A stretch of DNA of 64,000 nucleotides, taken from contig OZ022245.1 in NCBI GenBank assembly GCA_963978895.1, positions 2,989,121-3,053,120 on the forward strand, in the 5' to 3' direction. A program made the position numbers and the translations under genes. Each line of letters opens with the position of its first letter. Position 1 is the first letter of the stretch. The notes under the pieces were generated by a model. The model worked only from the letters and a program-made list of their open reading frames with translations, made no database searches and was not told the DNA's origin. The DNA comes from Erpobdella octoculata. Lineage: Eukaryota > Annelida > Clitellata > Hirudinida > Erpobdellidae. Below are positions 50,694 to 61,348 of the stretch, piece by piece.

Positions 50694-52301
50694 ATGAGTC
50701 ACTTACTATCACTAAAACTTTCATGCACAGATTTTGTCTTATTCAATTTCAAGGAAACTTTTCTTACAACATGCTCTGAGAACAAATGTCTTCCTTTTAA
50801 AGTTAAAGACAACATTAAACTGTCATCGAGTATTTTTGAAGACATAATTTCAAGAAGTCAAAAAATAGGAATAGAACAATATCTTGAGTATCTAATTCCA
50901 TTTCATTTAAAATTTTCATGCTATAGTAAATTAAAACTTAAAGATGTTGATATTAATACATTTTTTCAACCTTTATCAACCATTGTCAACAGAGGAAATC
51001 TTACTTGTATTTCGTTTTCTGGATTTTCAGGTTTTCCCAAAAATATAAAAAGGTTCGAACAATCAGGAGAATTTTTTTATCAATTTTGCCAAAACCCTTC
51101 TCTATCATCAAATTTAGAAGAACTAGATTTAGATGTATTATGCGGTAATATATTTAGTTGTCGCAACAATTTCAAGAACAATTCTGTGTGGTTTTGTCCT
51201 AAATTAACTCGGCTTTCTTTGCGTTGTGTTTGTTTTCCCCATGGCTCCCGACACCATACTGATCTGATTGATCTTCTTAAAATTAAATTTCCTTGTGAGA
51301 ATTTAAAAATGTTAAGTATATCTCGTTGTGATTGTGCTGCAAAAACGTTAGGCAAAATTTCAAATTTTGTTAATCTGCAAAACCTGGCTTTTAATATGTC
51401 GGCGATGATATCGTTGAGGAAATTAATTGTTTCAATATCACGCCTTTCCAAATTAAAATGGCTTGACATAAGTGAAAACCGTTGCTTAAATGAGATTAAT
51501 AACCGTAACCTGCAATTAATATATAAAATGATTGACAAATTACCAAATTTAGTTCATTTAGACATCAGTAACGCTTATGCTGAAGTCTTTGAACCTGTCG
51601 CGTGGACGCATTCGAGAAATTTACAGTATTTAGGCTTGAATTTTCGTTTGTACACATTGAAAATGTCGACAAACCTAAGCTCTGAGATTGTTACAAATTA
51701 TGACACAGTTGAAGGTATTGCAGCGTCATTAAAACACGTTTTTTGGAAAAGCGGAATTTTTGAAGAGTGTTTTAGAAAACTCTCAAGTAAAAAAGAAATC
51801 CTTCCTATCATTATTGAATCTTTATACAAAATAATTTATCTGCATAATCCCCAAGACTGTACAAATATTTGCTCTTGTTTATACACGTTATTGCATGTTT
51901 TATCCACAAACGGTTATAAAAGCAGCGAAATAAAAAAGGTTATTAAAGTGCTGTTGAATTCGAGATACAGGCGTTTTTGGGTAAAACCATTTATTTATGC
52001 CTATCATAACAATTGTATGTGGAAAGAGCTATTATCACCAAATCATAGCTGGATTGAAATCATTTTGTCACACAGGCCTGAAAATAGAGAAGATCGTGAA
52101 CAATCGGTCGCTTATCTACTAAGGGCATGCGAAACGTATTACGAATTTACAAAGAAGATAATTCCACAAGGCGATGCAATTATAAATTTTATTAAAAATA
52201 ACTGCTCAAATCGTATTCTTGAACAGAGATTCGGAACATGTCATGAAAGTATAAGAAGAAAAATCAAATTCAGAAACTCTCGGCCTAAAAAAATGCTATA
52301 A
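50694..52301 (+). CDS. ZYG11/ZER1-like leucine-rich repeat protein, intronless copy C
   Basis: 535 residues, intact single exon, closest to copy B and sharing its flanks over about 2.4 kb. The LRR half shows the same landmarks (FCPKLTRLSLRCVCF, LSKLKWLDISENRC, LPNLVHLDISNAY, NLQYLGLNF) and the C-terminal half ends RNSRPKKML as in copy B. Many differences between B and C change amino acids (for example EEFFYQFCQNHS against GEFFYQFCQNPS). Role as for copy A, inferred: substrate receptor of a cullin ligase. Confidence 0.68.
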   Translation: MSHLLSLKLSCTDFVLFNFKETFLTTCSENKCLPFKVKDNIKLSSSIFEDIISRSQKIGIEQYLEYLIPFHLKFSCYSKLKLKDVDINTFFQPLSTIVNRGNLTCISFSGFSGFPKNIKRFEQSGEFFYQFCQNPSLSSNLEELDLDVLCGNIFSCRNNFKNNSVWFCPKLTRLSLRCVCFPHGSRHHTDLIDLLKIKFPCENLKMLSISRCDCAAKTLGKISNFVNLQNLAFNMSAMISLRKLIVSISRLSKLKWLDISENRCLNEINNRNLQLIYKMIDKLPNLVHLDISNAYAEVFEPVAWTHSRNLQYLGLNFRLYTLKMSTNLSSEIVTNYDTVEGIAASLKHVFWKSGIFEECFRKLSSKKEILPIIIESLYKIIYLHNPQDCTNICSCLYTLLHVLSTNGYKSSEIKKVIKVLLNSRYRRFWVKPFIYAYHNNCMWKELLSPNHSWIEIILSHRPENREDREQSVAYLLRACETYYEFTKKIIPQGDAIINFIKNNCSNRILEQRFGTCHESIRRKIKFRNSRPKKML

Positions 52302-53060
52302 CACAATTTAAAAATAAATTCAATTTTTTTTCATTTTCATTTTTGTTTACTTAAACTATTTTTTACGCAGCAATAAAACTGACCTTAAGAATGGAAAAGA
52401 TTAATTTTTTGCAGAATTTTTTTTATCTTTGTTCACTTTTCACTTTTAGGTTAAAAAAACATTATATTTTCTGAAAACCTGAAACCAAGATTTAGGAAAA
52501 ATGTGCTAAGATAATTTTTCAGTAATTTGTGTTCTTGTGCGATAACGATTTTTTCTCTTTACACACGTGAAATATCTGTCTAATAATGTTAAAAAAGTTT
52601 AAATTTTGGAGGGGGAATTTGTCATTTTTAGGGAGGGGGAAATTCCCCCTAAGACGTCAGGATAAACCATTGATCAGCGCCATTTGTAACAGAAAATTAT
52701 TGCAAATATGAGAGAAAAACCGACAAATGTAAATGTCAAACTAAAATTGGAATAAAGCAAGGACGTACTTACCTAAAACTAGACGAGATGATTAGAAAGT
52801 AAATATAATACAAACCAATTTGGTTGATATAAACCACAGCGGATATAAAATAGCGAGATAAAATTAACCAGAATACATGATATATAAAGCAAGAATACTA
52901 ATAAAAAAAACATAAGTAAAGTGAAATTGGATTAGACAATGTTGAATAGGGGCGCAACCACCAAAATATGGTAAGGGCCTCAAGTTTGAATAAAGTATTT
53001 AAAAAAAACTTTTGAAAATACCACGTTTTTGTGAACTAAAAAAAAAAATAATTTTTCTCT
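52302..53060 (+). repeat. Shared 3' flank of ZYG11-like copy C
   Basis: Matches the 3' flank of copy B and contains the uninterrupted Helitron target site at 52877. Confidence 0.85.
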
Positions 53061-53129
53061 GGGCTGTGTAAGAAATGTCTTGATGGAGGCATGCGGTAAT
53101 TGTGGACATTCGTATAACAAACAAGCCAT

Positions 53130-53785
53130 CATTTTTACCAATGCTTTTATTAACTCGTCGGCTCTGTTTCTCTGTCTGTCTGTTTCTCTGTCTGTCTGTT
53201 TCTCTGTCTGTTTCAAATCTTGCAATCAATTTTTGAGTCACTTCCTGATGATAGATTTTTTTCAAATTTTGCATACATGCTCAAGATAGAAGACAATGCA
53301 ATATTCAATTATTAGTTTTACAATAAGTTAATTAATTTAGTTAATTTTCTTGAGGATTTTATCGAGGGGTTTCTTGAGGGTTTTCTTGAGGGTTTTCTTG
53401 AGGGTTTTCTTGAGGGTTTTCTTGACCACAAAACGCTAACCGACTGGCAGACTATTTTACCAAGTTAACACGAACCACACTCACTGACCGCGATTCTCAA
53501 GCGTGTACGAAATTTTCATGAAAATAGTTGAGATATTTAAATTCGATGCTTTTTGATGATATTTTTATTATTATTACCAATGCTTTTATTAACTCGTCGT
53601 CTCTGTTTCTCTGTCTGTCTGTTTGTTTCTCTGTCTGTTTCAAATCTTGCAATCAATTTTTGAGTCACTTCCTGATGATAGATTTTTTCAAATTTTGCAT
53701 ACATGCTCAAAATAGAAGACAATGCAATATTTAATTATTAGTTTTACAATAAGTCAATTAATTTAGATAATTTTAATTAATTTCG
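53130..53785. repeat. Two further copies of ~205-bp dispersed repeat
   Basis: Copies at 53130-53350 and 53570-53780, with a TTGAGGGTTTTC tandem run at 53345-53425 between them. Confidence 0.8.
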
Positions 53786-54470
53786 ATATTTCGATATAAT
53801 TAAGATATTTCGACTTTAACATAAAATAAAAGAGTAATATAAGAAAAAATTGATTGCAAAATTTGTGTTTTAATTACATATAACAGCATCGGTTTTAAAA
53901 ATTCGTTTTTAATTTACTTGTTTAAAACTTAAAACGTGGGGTGCCTTTTATATTTATATTCAAAAATCGGGTCTATCCAAAAATTAGCAGATGGTTAGTT
54001 TGAAAAATATAAAAACAAAAAAAAGAAGTATAGTGAGATTGGAGGTTCAATATAACGTAAGAAACAGTTATGAAAAGAATATCAGCTTACGAGAAGACCA
54101 ACACAAAAAGCCGCGGAACAACCAGCAAAACGATTGACAAGAAGCGAGCCAAAAAGTATATATTGTTACGATATCACCAAATCGTATACCGGGCTCAATA
54201 GAATAATTTTGGAGTTTATTATAAATAATAAATGAAGCTTTGCTAAGGCTAATTATACCTTAGAATCTTTTGATAATAATTTAATTAATTATTGTCCCTT
54301 ATAAAGGTAAGGTTTATCAATAGGAAGTTGATTATGAAACCAGTGATATTACATTATTACCCCCTTCTTTATTATGTTCGTCCCGAACAGCATAATCGCT
54401 TTTGCGAAATGCGACTCGGCCACGAACACCAAAATACCTTGATCTTTACTCGTGGCTTTGACCGCAATTC
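53786..54470. other. Repeat mosaic, no gene seen
   Basis: 53935-54160 matches, inverted, the block at 21583-21870. 54165-54470 begins TGTTACGATATCACC and might be an LTR piece, but no partner or coding sequence was found. Confidence 0.4.
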
Positions 54471-54580
54471 GCAAACAACATGGTCAAGTTTCTTGACCGT
54501 TTGATACAGTTTCTTCCAGTCCTTCTTTGGCTCATCAACAGAGTCTTTCTTTGGCTCATCGTCGCCATTTCTGCACGGAT
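54471..54580 (-). pseudogene. Short piece of antisense acidic gene
   Basis: Same sequence as 54831-54940, encoding on the minus strand DEPKKDSVDEPKKDWKK. It joins abruptly to the next fragment near 54578. Confidence 0.7.
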
Positions 54581-54833
54581 CCGGACACTAGAGTCAGCGG
54601 GACGAGCAATGAGCTTGGCACAAAAATCAGAAAATCAGGAATTTGCTGCCAACTGGCTGGAAACATTGATGGAGCACGGTAACAAACTAACACCCTCACT
54701 TGATCATTTATTTAGCGGCCTCTCCAAAAACGAATATCAAGGTGAGTTTGACGATCAAATCCTTAACGTTTTTTATAACTTAACTGGAGGTGACAAACAA
54801 AAAATTGAAAAACTATCCATCTATCGCAAACAA
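54579..54833 (+). pseudogene. Fragment of the 58267/61349 gene family
   Basis: Matches codons about 104-188 of the 61349 gene (SENQEFAANWLETLMEHGNK, SLDHLFSGLSKNEYQGEFDD), cut at both ends by the antisense acidic sequence. Confidence 0.8.
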
Positions 54834-55552
54834 CATGGTCAAGTTTCTTGACCGTTTGATACAGTTTCTTCCAGTCCTTCTTTGGCTCATCAACAGAGTC
54901 TTTCTTTGGCTCATCGTCGCCATTTCTGCACGGATCATCACAGCTTTTTTTGCATGCCTCGTCCTGACATCTTTGCACGGTTTATCGGAATTGTCTGCTT
55001 TTTCTTCTTCCTTCACATCTTTTAGATCTTTCTCAAGAAACTCTTCAAAAGGTTTTTTGAAAACACGTTCCATAAATCCAATAAATTCCTTCATCAAACT
55101 GTTATTTGATTTTACCATGACTCTTAGTCTATCTGATCTAGAGTCCTTTGTGGATTCATCTGATTTAAAACCCTCGGTACCTTTCTCTGTTCTTGGCTCA
55201 TCTTTTTCAGAGTTTTTGCTTGCTGCATTGCTATTGTTGTTTAGAGATGTTTTTTTCCAAGCTACAATCGAACGTTTTCTTTTCACATTCCAACTCGGCT
55301 CTCTCATCGGTGTCAACTTTCGTATCGTCCAGCGGATCTTTCTTCAAATATTCGCCATCGTCTCGCAAATCAATGTCTTCTTTTTTGTCAAATTAGCTTC
55401 GACGTATTTCTCGATTGGAGTTTCGTCCGTTTTTAAATCCTCGGTTGCTTCATCCGAGTCAGATTCGTCACTAAAATCTGACCCTGAATATCCGGTGCCG
55501 TCGTCTGTTATGGAGGCTTCCGTTTCAGAAATATAATTTTCAGAACCGTCGC
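54831..55552 (-). pseudogene. Acidic/charged gene fragment, antisense, copy 1
   Basis: On the minus strand, acidic Ser-rich stretches (SDFSDESDSDEATEDLKTDE; DEPKKDSVDEPKKDWKK) occur in different frames, so at least one frameshift or an intron is present. No domain recognised. Nearly identical to 56277-56993. Confidence 0.6.
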
Positions 55553-55708
55553 TGAAAACATAGAAACATGAGCTTAGCTTTACTGTCTAGCTTGCCTTGA
55601 TAAATTTCAATAACTTTTATATTTAACAATAGCACGATGATCCCATAGCAATATTATTATACTTTCAATTTTAGTGAACTTTTATTTAAGTTTTGTATAG
55701 TTTACGTA

Positions 55709-56276
55709 ATGGATAAATCGGAACACCAGCGATATGCCAACCGTTTTCTTGAGGCTTTGAACGATCCAGATGTCCAGAATAATTTGATATCTGTATTTTT
55801 TAATTTTGTTGATATTTCATTTTCAGTCGCAGAAGCCTTTATGCCAGCAATCGGCGCTCTCCACTCAATCATCAAAATGCTCTACCCAAATTCCGACCAC
55901 GATGAAATCTTAGAGAGGTTCCACAAAATTGAGCAAATGCTTGCCAGTGTAGAAATTCAATTGATGAATTCGTCTCGTAAAAGATCCTGGAGCGATGTAA
56001 AGTCTAGATTCTCCGAAGACATCCGGACACTAGAGTCAGCGGGACGAGCAATGAGCTTGGCACAAAAGTCAGAAAATCAGGAATTTGCCGCCAACTGGCT
56101 GGAAACATTGATGGAGCACGGTAACAAACTAACACCCTCACTTGATCATTTATTTAGCGGCCTCTCCAAAAACGAATATCAAGGTGAGTTTGACGATCAA
56201 ATCCTTAACGTTTTTTATAACTTTACTGGAGGTGACAAACAAAAAATTGAAAAACTATCCATCTATCGCAAACAAC
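55709..56276 (+). pseudogene. 5' part of the 58267/61349 gene family, truncated
   Basis: Codons 1-188 match the 61349 gene closely (MDKSEHQRYANRFLEALNDP), including its 5' flank from about 55555. The frame then runs into the antisense acidic fragment and stops at 56293. Confidence 0.85.
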
Positions 56277-57170
56277 ATGGTCAAGTTTCTTGACCGTTTG
56301 ATACAGTTTCTTCCAGTCCTTCTTTGGCTCATCAACAGAGTCTTTCTTTGGCTCATCGTCGCCATTTCTGCACGGATCATCACAGCTTTTTTTGCATGCC
56401 TCGTCCTGACATCTTTGCACGGTTTATCGGAATTGTCTGCTTTTTCTTCTTCCTTCACATCTTTTAGATCTTTCTCAAGAAACTCTTCAAAAGGTTTTTT
56501 GAAAACACGTTCCATAAATCCAATAAATTCCTTCATCAAACTGTTATTTGATTTTACCATGACTCTTAGTCTATCTGATATAGAGTCCTTTGTGGATTCA
56601 TCTGATTTAAAACCCTCGGTACCTTTCTCTGTTCTTGGCTCATCTTTTTCAGAGTTTTTGCTTGCTGCATTGCTATTGTTGTTTAGAGATGTTTTTTTCC
56701 AAGCTACAATCGAACGTTTTCTTTTCACATTCCAACTCGGCTCTCTCATCGGTGTCAACTTTCGTATCGTCCAGCGGATCTTTCTTCAAATATTCGCCAT
56801 CGTCTCGCAAATCAATGTCTTCTTTTTTGTCAAATTAGCTTCGACGTATTTCTCGATTGGAGTTTCGTCCGTTTTTAAATCCTCGGTTGCTTCATCCGAG
56901 TCAGATTCGTCACTAAAATCTGACCCTGAATATCCGGTGCCGTCGTCTGTTATGGAGGCTTCCGTTTCAGAAATATAATTTTCAGAACCGTCGCTGTATG
57001 GGTAAAAGCCATCGCTGTTATTGCCATTATTAAAATCATCATCATCACTTTCATCCTCATCGATTTGCATTTCGTTTTCAACATTCTTCTCATCTTCTTT
57101 AGTTTCGTTTTCGACGTCCAAACCGACTATACCACTGACACCATCTTTGCATGGTTCATTTTGAGCACCC
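56277..57170 (-). pseudogene. Acidic/charged gene fragment, antisense, copy 2
   Basis: Longer copy. Its upstream end reads VENETKEDEKNVENEMQIDE then a run of Asp/Ser (DEDESDDDDFNNGNNSDGFY) and continues SETEASITDDGTGYSGSDFS. No start codon in context and no recognised domain. Confidence 0.6.
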
Positions 57171-57390
57171 CAGCGGAGATAAAAGAGCAAGATAAAATTG
57201 ACCAGAATACATGATATATAAAGCAAGAATACTAATAAAAAAAAACATAAAGTAAAGTGAAATTGGATTAGACAATGTTGAATAGGGGCGCAACCACCAA
57301 AATATGGTAAGGGCCTCAAGTTTGAATAAAATATTTAAAAAAAACTTTAAAAATACCACGTTTTTGTGAACTAAAAAAAAGAAAATAATT
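57171..57390. repeat. ZYG11-unit flank copy with uninterrupted Helitron site
   Basis: Matches 52850-53050 and the sequence around 39480 and 41850. Contains CCAGAATACATGATATATAA at 57203. Confidence 0.85.
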
Positions 57391-57420
57391 GGTTTTAAAA
57401 ATTCGTTTTTAATTTACTTG

Positions 57421-58157
57421 TTATCAATTTTCTAAGGAACTCAAAATATATGGTTTAACTCTAATTTTATGATAGATATTATTAATTATTATTGATTAAA
57501 TTATGATTAAACGACAATTTATATAGCGCCGTGTTCAGCAGAAGCCGGTTAAAGGGCGCTTAACAGAACAGTTGCAAAATTAATTAATAAAAATGTGATA
57601 AAAAAATGGCGAAAATTAACAATACAGAAATATAAAAGCAGCTTGAGGGGCACATCGCAACACTATGAAACAAATGAACGGTAAGTACCTAAAACTTTTT
57701 TTTTTAAGCCGACATGTCAATGTAAACAATTTTAACTTACTGAAAACATGAATTTAATAAATAACAAATGTACCTATCATATTAAAATGTTTTAATTGAT
57801 TTTATTGAACAAGTTTTAATTAACATATTTCTTCTTTCTGTTGGATTTCAAGCCCTTATAGCGTCCCTAGAAACAGTTATTACTTAAATATAAAGTTTAG
57901 TAAAAATAATCCGATAAAAATGTTTATACCTAAATATAGTTTTTTAATTAAATATTTGTCACAGAAAGTTCAAATTATCGTTTGCATTAAAGCTCCACTT
58001 ATATATCTATGGCTCCACTATAGACTGAGCTTACCTTTATTAAGCACTTGCAGAGCGTATAAATAGATAGGCAGGTAGATAGGTATACCTATTTGCTACT
58101 TTGCTATTCAAAAAGATCTGTTATCGATACAAACAAAGGAGTAGCGTAGCATTATGT
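57421..58157 (+). repeat. Segmental duplicate of 42410-43112
   Basis: Near-identical block, with the TATA/ATG/donor arrangement at 57628-57685. An extra 25 bp (TTATATATCTATGGCTCCAC) lies near 58000. Confidence 0.9.
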
Positions 58158-58266
58158 TGTACACGTCTGAGTTAATCAGTCTCGTTCTAAACTCTAATGT
58201 TTCGGTTTTAACAAATTCATAACATTCGATTTCGAATTTTTGTTTTCAACATAACTTTATAAACGA

Positions 58267-59775
58267 ATGGATGCCGTAGACCGACCGCGGAGCACCAAGC
58301 GATTTCTCGAGGCTTTGAAAGACCCGGTTGTGCAGAATCGTCTCATATCGCTGTTTTGCAAATTCGTTGATATTTCATTTTCAGTAGCCGAGACATTCGT
58401 GCCGGCCATCGGAAGCGTTCACTCGATCATCAAAATGCTCTACCCGAATTCCGAGCAAGAAGAAATTTTGGAGAATTTTCACAAACTCAAGCGAATGATC
58501 AATAAAATCGACACAAAAATGACTCAAACGTCTTTAGAAGATCGTTGGAATCACGTCAAAACGAGATATCTAGACGACATCGAGACCCTTCAGTCGGCTA
58601 TAAAAGTAACGATTCTGGCGCTGAATGAAGAAAATCAGGAATTTGCTGCAAACTGGCTGGAAACACTCATGGAGAGGGGCAGCAAACTAACACATTCACT
58701 CGATCATTTGTTCAGCGGACTCTCCGAAAGCAAACATCAAGGTGAATTTGACGATCAAATCCTCCATGTTTTCTATAACTTTACTGGAGGTGACCATCAA
58801 AAAATGAAAAAACTCTCCATCTATCTCGATCAGCTGCTTCTCAACGGACTGGCAGTGTTGTGCATTTTTCTAATTTGCAAAAAAGGAATAGACTGGTGTA
58901 GCGAGGTAATCAGATCTTTGAATTATAATGAAAAATTAACCAGCTCTGCGGCCACCATGAAAACTATGCTGGAAAAATGCGAAAAAAACTGCCGCAGCAA
59001 CATGATCAACGATTCCAGAGAGATAATCCACGATGAAAACCTCAGCGTACAGAAGAAGCTGTTAAATATCTCGGAACGGTTTTTTCGTAAGTATTATTGG
59101 ATGGAAACGTTTTTTGTACTCTACAGCTTGCACAAGCCCAAAATTAAATCCAACGACCTTGTTATGAATAACGGTTTTGCCCAGTGTGACAGCAGTTTAG
59201 ACGAATGTGACGGTTTTGTCGAGTCTACAGCAGAAGACGGCTCTGAACAAGATTTCGTCGTTGAAGACAACTTTGCTATGGAATCTGTCTCGATAGCTGA
59301 CAGACAAAGTAGTTCTATAGCTTTCTTGAGCTCGAATTTGAGAAATGAGACAATTTCAAAAAAAGAAGACACTGAGAAATTCTTTTACGCTCAAGCAGAT
59401 TCTGGAAGTCAAACTCCAGCACTGTTTACTGACGACAGACAGTACACTTTTTTCATATTTGCTCGCCGAAAACTAAACACTCCACAGCCATTTGCGTCAA
59501 TGCAAATGGCTAGAAAAATTGTCGAGCAAGCCATAAGTCCTCTGACAAGTCCTCGCTCAGCTTTTAGATGTATAAAAAATGAACTCAAAATAAGCGGAAT
59601 CGAACACTGGGGCTTAGCCGTCATGAAACACGCAAATTATCTCAAGTTGCCTTACGCAGAAGTGTACCATTCGGGCGCAGACGGAGACACGGTGGTTTGG
59701 ATGAGTAAGCATATGTGTACTGTCTGTATTCTTCTGGGAAGGCCAGATGAAGATGTAGGCAATAAAAATAAATGA
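58267..59775 (+). CDS. Unknown intronless protein family, member 1
   Basis: 502 residues, single exon, starting MDAVDRPRSTKRFLEALKDP. I do not recognise it with confidence. Part 1 (about 1-185) is helical: a hydrophobic stretch VDISFSVAETFVPAIGSVHS, then charged helices ending in GGDHQKMKKLSIYLDQ. Next is a hydrophobic segment LLLNGLAVLCIFLICKKGID (about 189-208) that could be membrane-inserting. After another helical part comes a variable acidic stretch, then a conserved C-terminal region (YTFFIFARRK, MARKIVEQAISPLTSPRSAF, GIEHWGLAVMKH, GDTVVWMSKHMCTVCILLGR). The first half resembles fish rapunzel-type proteins in layout only. Sister of 61349-62938. Confidence 0.7.
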   Translation: MDAVDRPRSTKRFLEALKDPVVQNRLISLFCKFVDISFSVAETFVPAIGSVHSIIKMLYPNSEQEEILENFHKLKRMINKIDTKMTQTSLEDRWNHVKTRYLDDIETLQSAIKVTILALNEENQEFAANWLETLMERGSKLTHSLDHLFSGLSESKHQGEFDDQILHVFYNFTGGDHQKMKKLSIYLDQLLLNGLAVLCIFLICKKGIDWCSEVIRSLNYNEKLTSSAATMKTMLEKCEKNCRSNMINDSREIIHDENLSVQKKLLNISERFFRKYYWMETFFVLYSLHKPKIKSNDLVMNNGFAQCDSSLDECDGFVESTAEDGSEQDFVVEDNFAMESVSIADRQSSSIAFLSSNLRNETISKKEDTEKFFYAQADSGSQTPALFTDDRQYTFFIFARRKLNTPQPFASMQMARKIVEQAISPLTSPRSAFRCIKNELKISGIEHWGLAVMKHANYLKLPYAEVYHSGADGDTVVWMSKHMCTVCILLGRPDEDVGNKNK

Positions 59776-61190
59776 CTTGTCATATGTCACGCTGGAAAAA
59801 TATGCAGATGAATTGTGAAACCTAAAAACGCAAAGTTGATTGATTTATTTTTTTACAAATATTTTATATTTTTTGAAGATGGCAGCTTTTTATCGAAGTC
59901 AAATCAGTTTTTTGATGATAATTAACAAGTTTTTTTAGGTTGTTACTTACGTTTATAGTTTTCATTATTATATTTTGTATTACCATTTGTTATTTTTTGA
60001 GCAAAACGTTTTAAATATTTACATGCCATTTGTTGACAAAGAACTGATTTTTGCCGGCTTCAAAATTTTAGACTTAGAGGCAAAACTGAGAGTCTTCTCA
60101 TAGCAGCACAAGATCAAGTGCTAAACACTTGATATCATCAAAGAAAATTACTCGAAATAAATATACAAACAAACGCAGGTTTTGCCACCAGCAAGAAAAG
60201 CATGTCAGCTACTCAACTACATTGTCTCTAAATGTCCATTTATTGCCCCCCAAAAAATGTAGACACAGACATAACCGGTTTGCCAGACCGACCACAAGCC
60301 CTGAAAATTGTAGAAATTTCATAGTAATGTATGACGTACCGATCGGGTTGTAAGGATTGTATCGTCCTGACTAGGCAAAATATTCAAGACACGGTCCGTG
60401 CTGATTTGGGCTGGTCGGCCAAGATTTACAGGCCTAAAAACCTTAAGCTTGGCCTAATGACTTCGACCTGGTCCGGATCATTCAGACAACCGTAAAATAA
60501 ATGCCCGTCCTGGCCTGGCTCCTGGGCTGTCTTGTCTATTAGAGTGATGGAAACATTTTCGCTAACAAAATAATAATAATTAGATATTAGTATTATCATT
60601 GATTTTTATTTTGTCAGGAGATCTTTTAAACTTATTTTTTTAATTGAATGCCTTAGCCCAGTAATATTTTAGTAACCGAAACCATTTCAGTTTTAATTCA
60701 AGTTAGTTTTTAAATCCTGTATATTAATTTTGCCATGTTTGCTTGCTTGCTTGAGCCGTGCGTTGGAGTTTTTTGACGCTTAAAAAACCAACTTCCCGTT
60801 ATTCAATAAAACTATTCAAGCTGATTTACTGAAATAGATTCGTTAATCTAATAGATTTATTTGTCGTAAAGAAATTTAAGATTTAAGTTCATTATTTATA
60901 ATAGCTTTTAGCCTTTACATCAAGTTTTTCCAAGACTGATAAGCAGTATGTATGAAATATCAAAGTACTTTCTGTCGTAGACCATAATTTGACCTTTATC
61001 CCCTCCTCTTTTGTTCAGACTTGAACTGACTCGAAAAAGCTAGGCGGAATTGTTAAGTTAACTACGATAGATCTTTTTCTCTTAGTTTTAGTTTTTCTTA
61101 CTGAAAACTTACTAAAACTTAGACCAGCTGTCAATAGGGCTTGAAAATTGTGACAATAGGCTCTCGCTGCCTAAATGTTTACAGACTGAA
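59776..61190. other. Intergenic with old repeats
   Basis: 60360-60540 has a GC-rich block (GGCCTGGCTCCTGGGCTG) like the Helitron core. 60940-61030 is a diverged copy of the 3350-3500 repeat. No gene seen. Confidence 0.5.
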
Positions 61191-61348
61191 AACATAGAAA
61201 CACGAGCTTAGCTGTACTGTCTAGCTACTAACTGCCTTGATAAATTTCTATAACTTTTATATTTAACAATGGCACGATGATCCCATAGCACTATTATTAT
61301 ACTTTCAATTTTAGTGAACTTTTATTTAAGTTTTGTATAGTTTATGTA
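61190..61348 (+). promoter_or_regulatory. Conserved 5' flank of family member 2
   Basis: From CTGAAAACATAGAAAC to the ATG, this matches 55552-55708 before the truncated copy, so the duplication carried the proximal promoter. No TATA box stands out. Confidence 0.45.

Noticed and set aside
54165..54470. Possible LTR starting TGTTACGA
   Set aside because: No second LTR, primer-binding site or gag/pol sequence found nearby.
54790..56978. Plus-strand hydrophobic frames of 248 and 278 codons
   Set aside because: Mirror of the minus-strand acidic sequence; acidic codons read antisense give Phe/Leu/Ser-rich frames. The first few codons only reflect fusion at the breakpoint.
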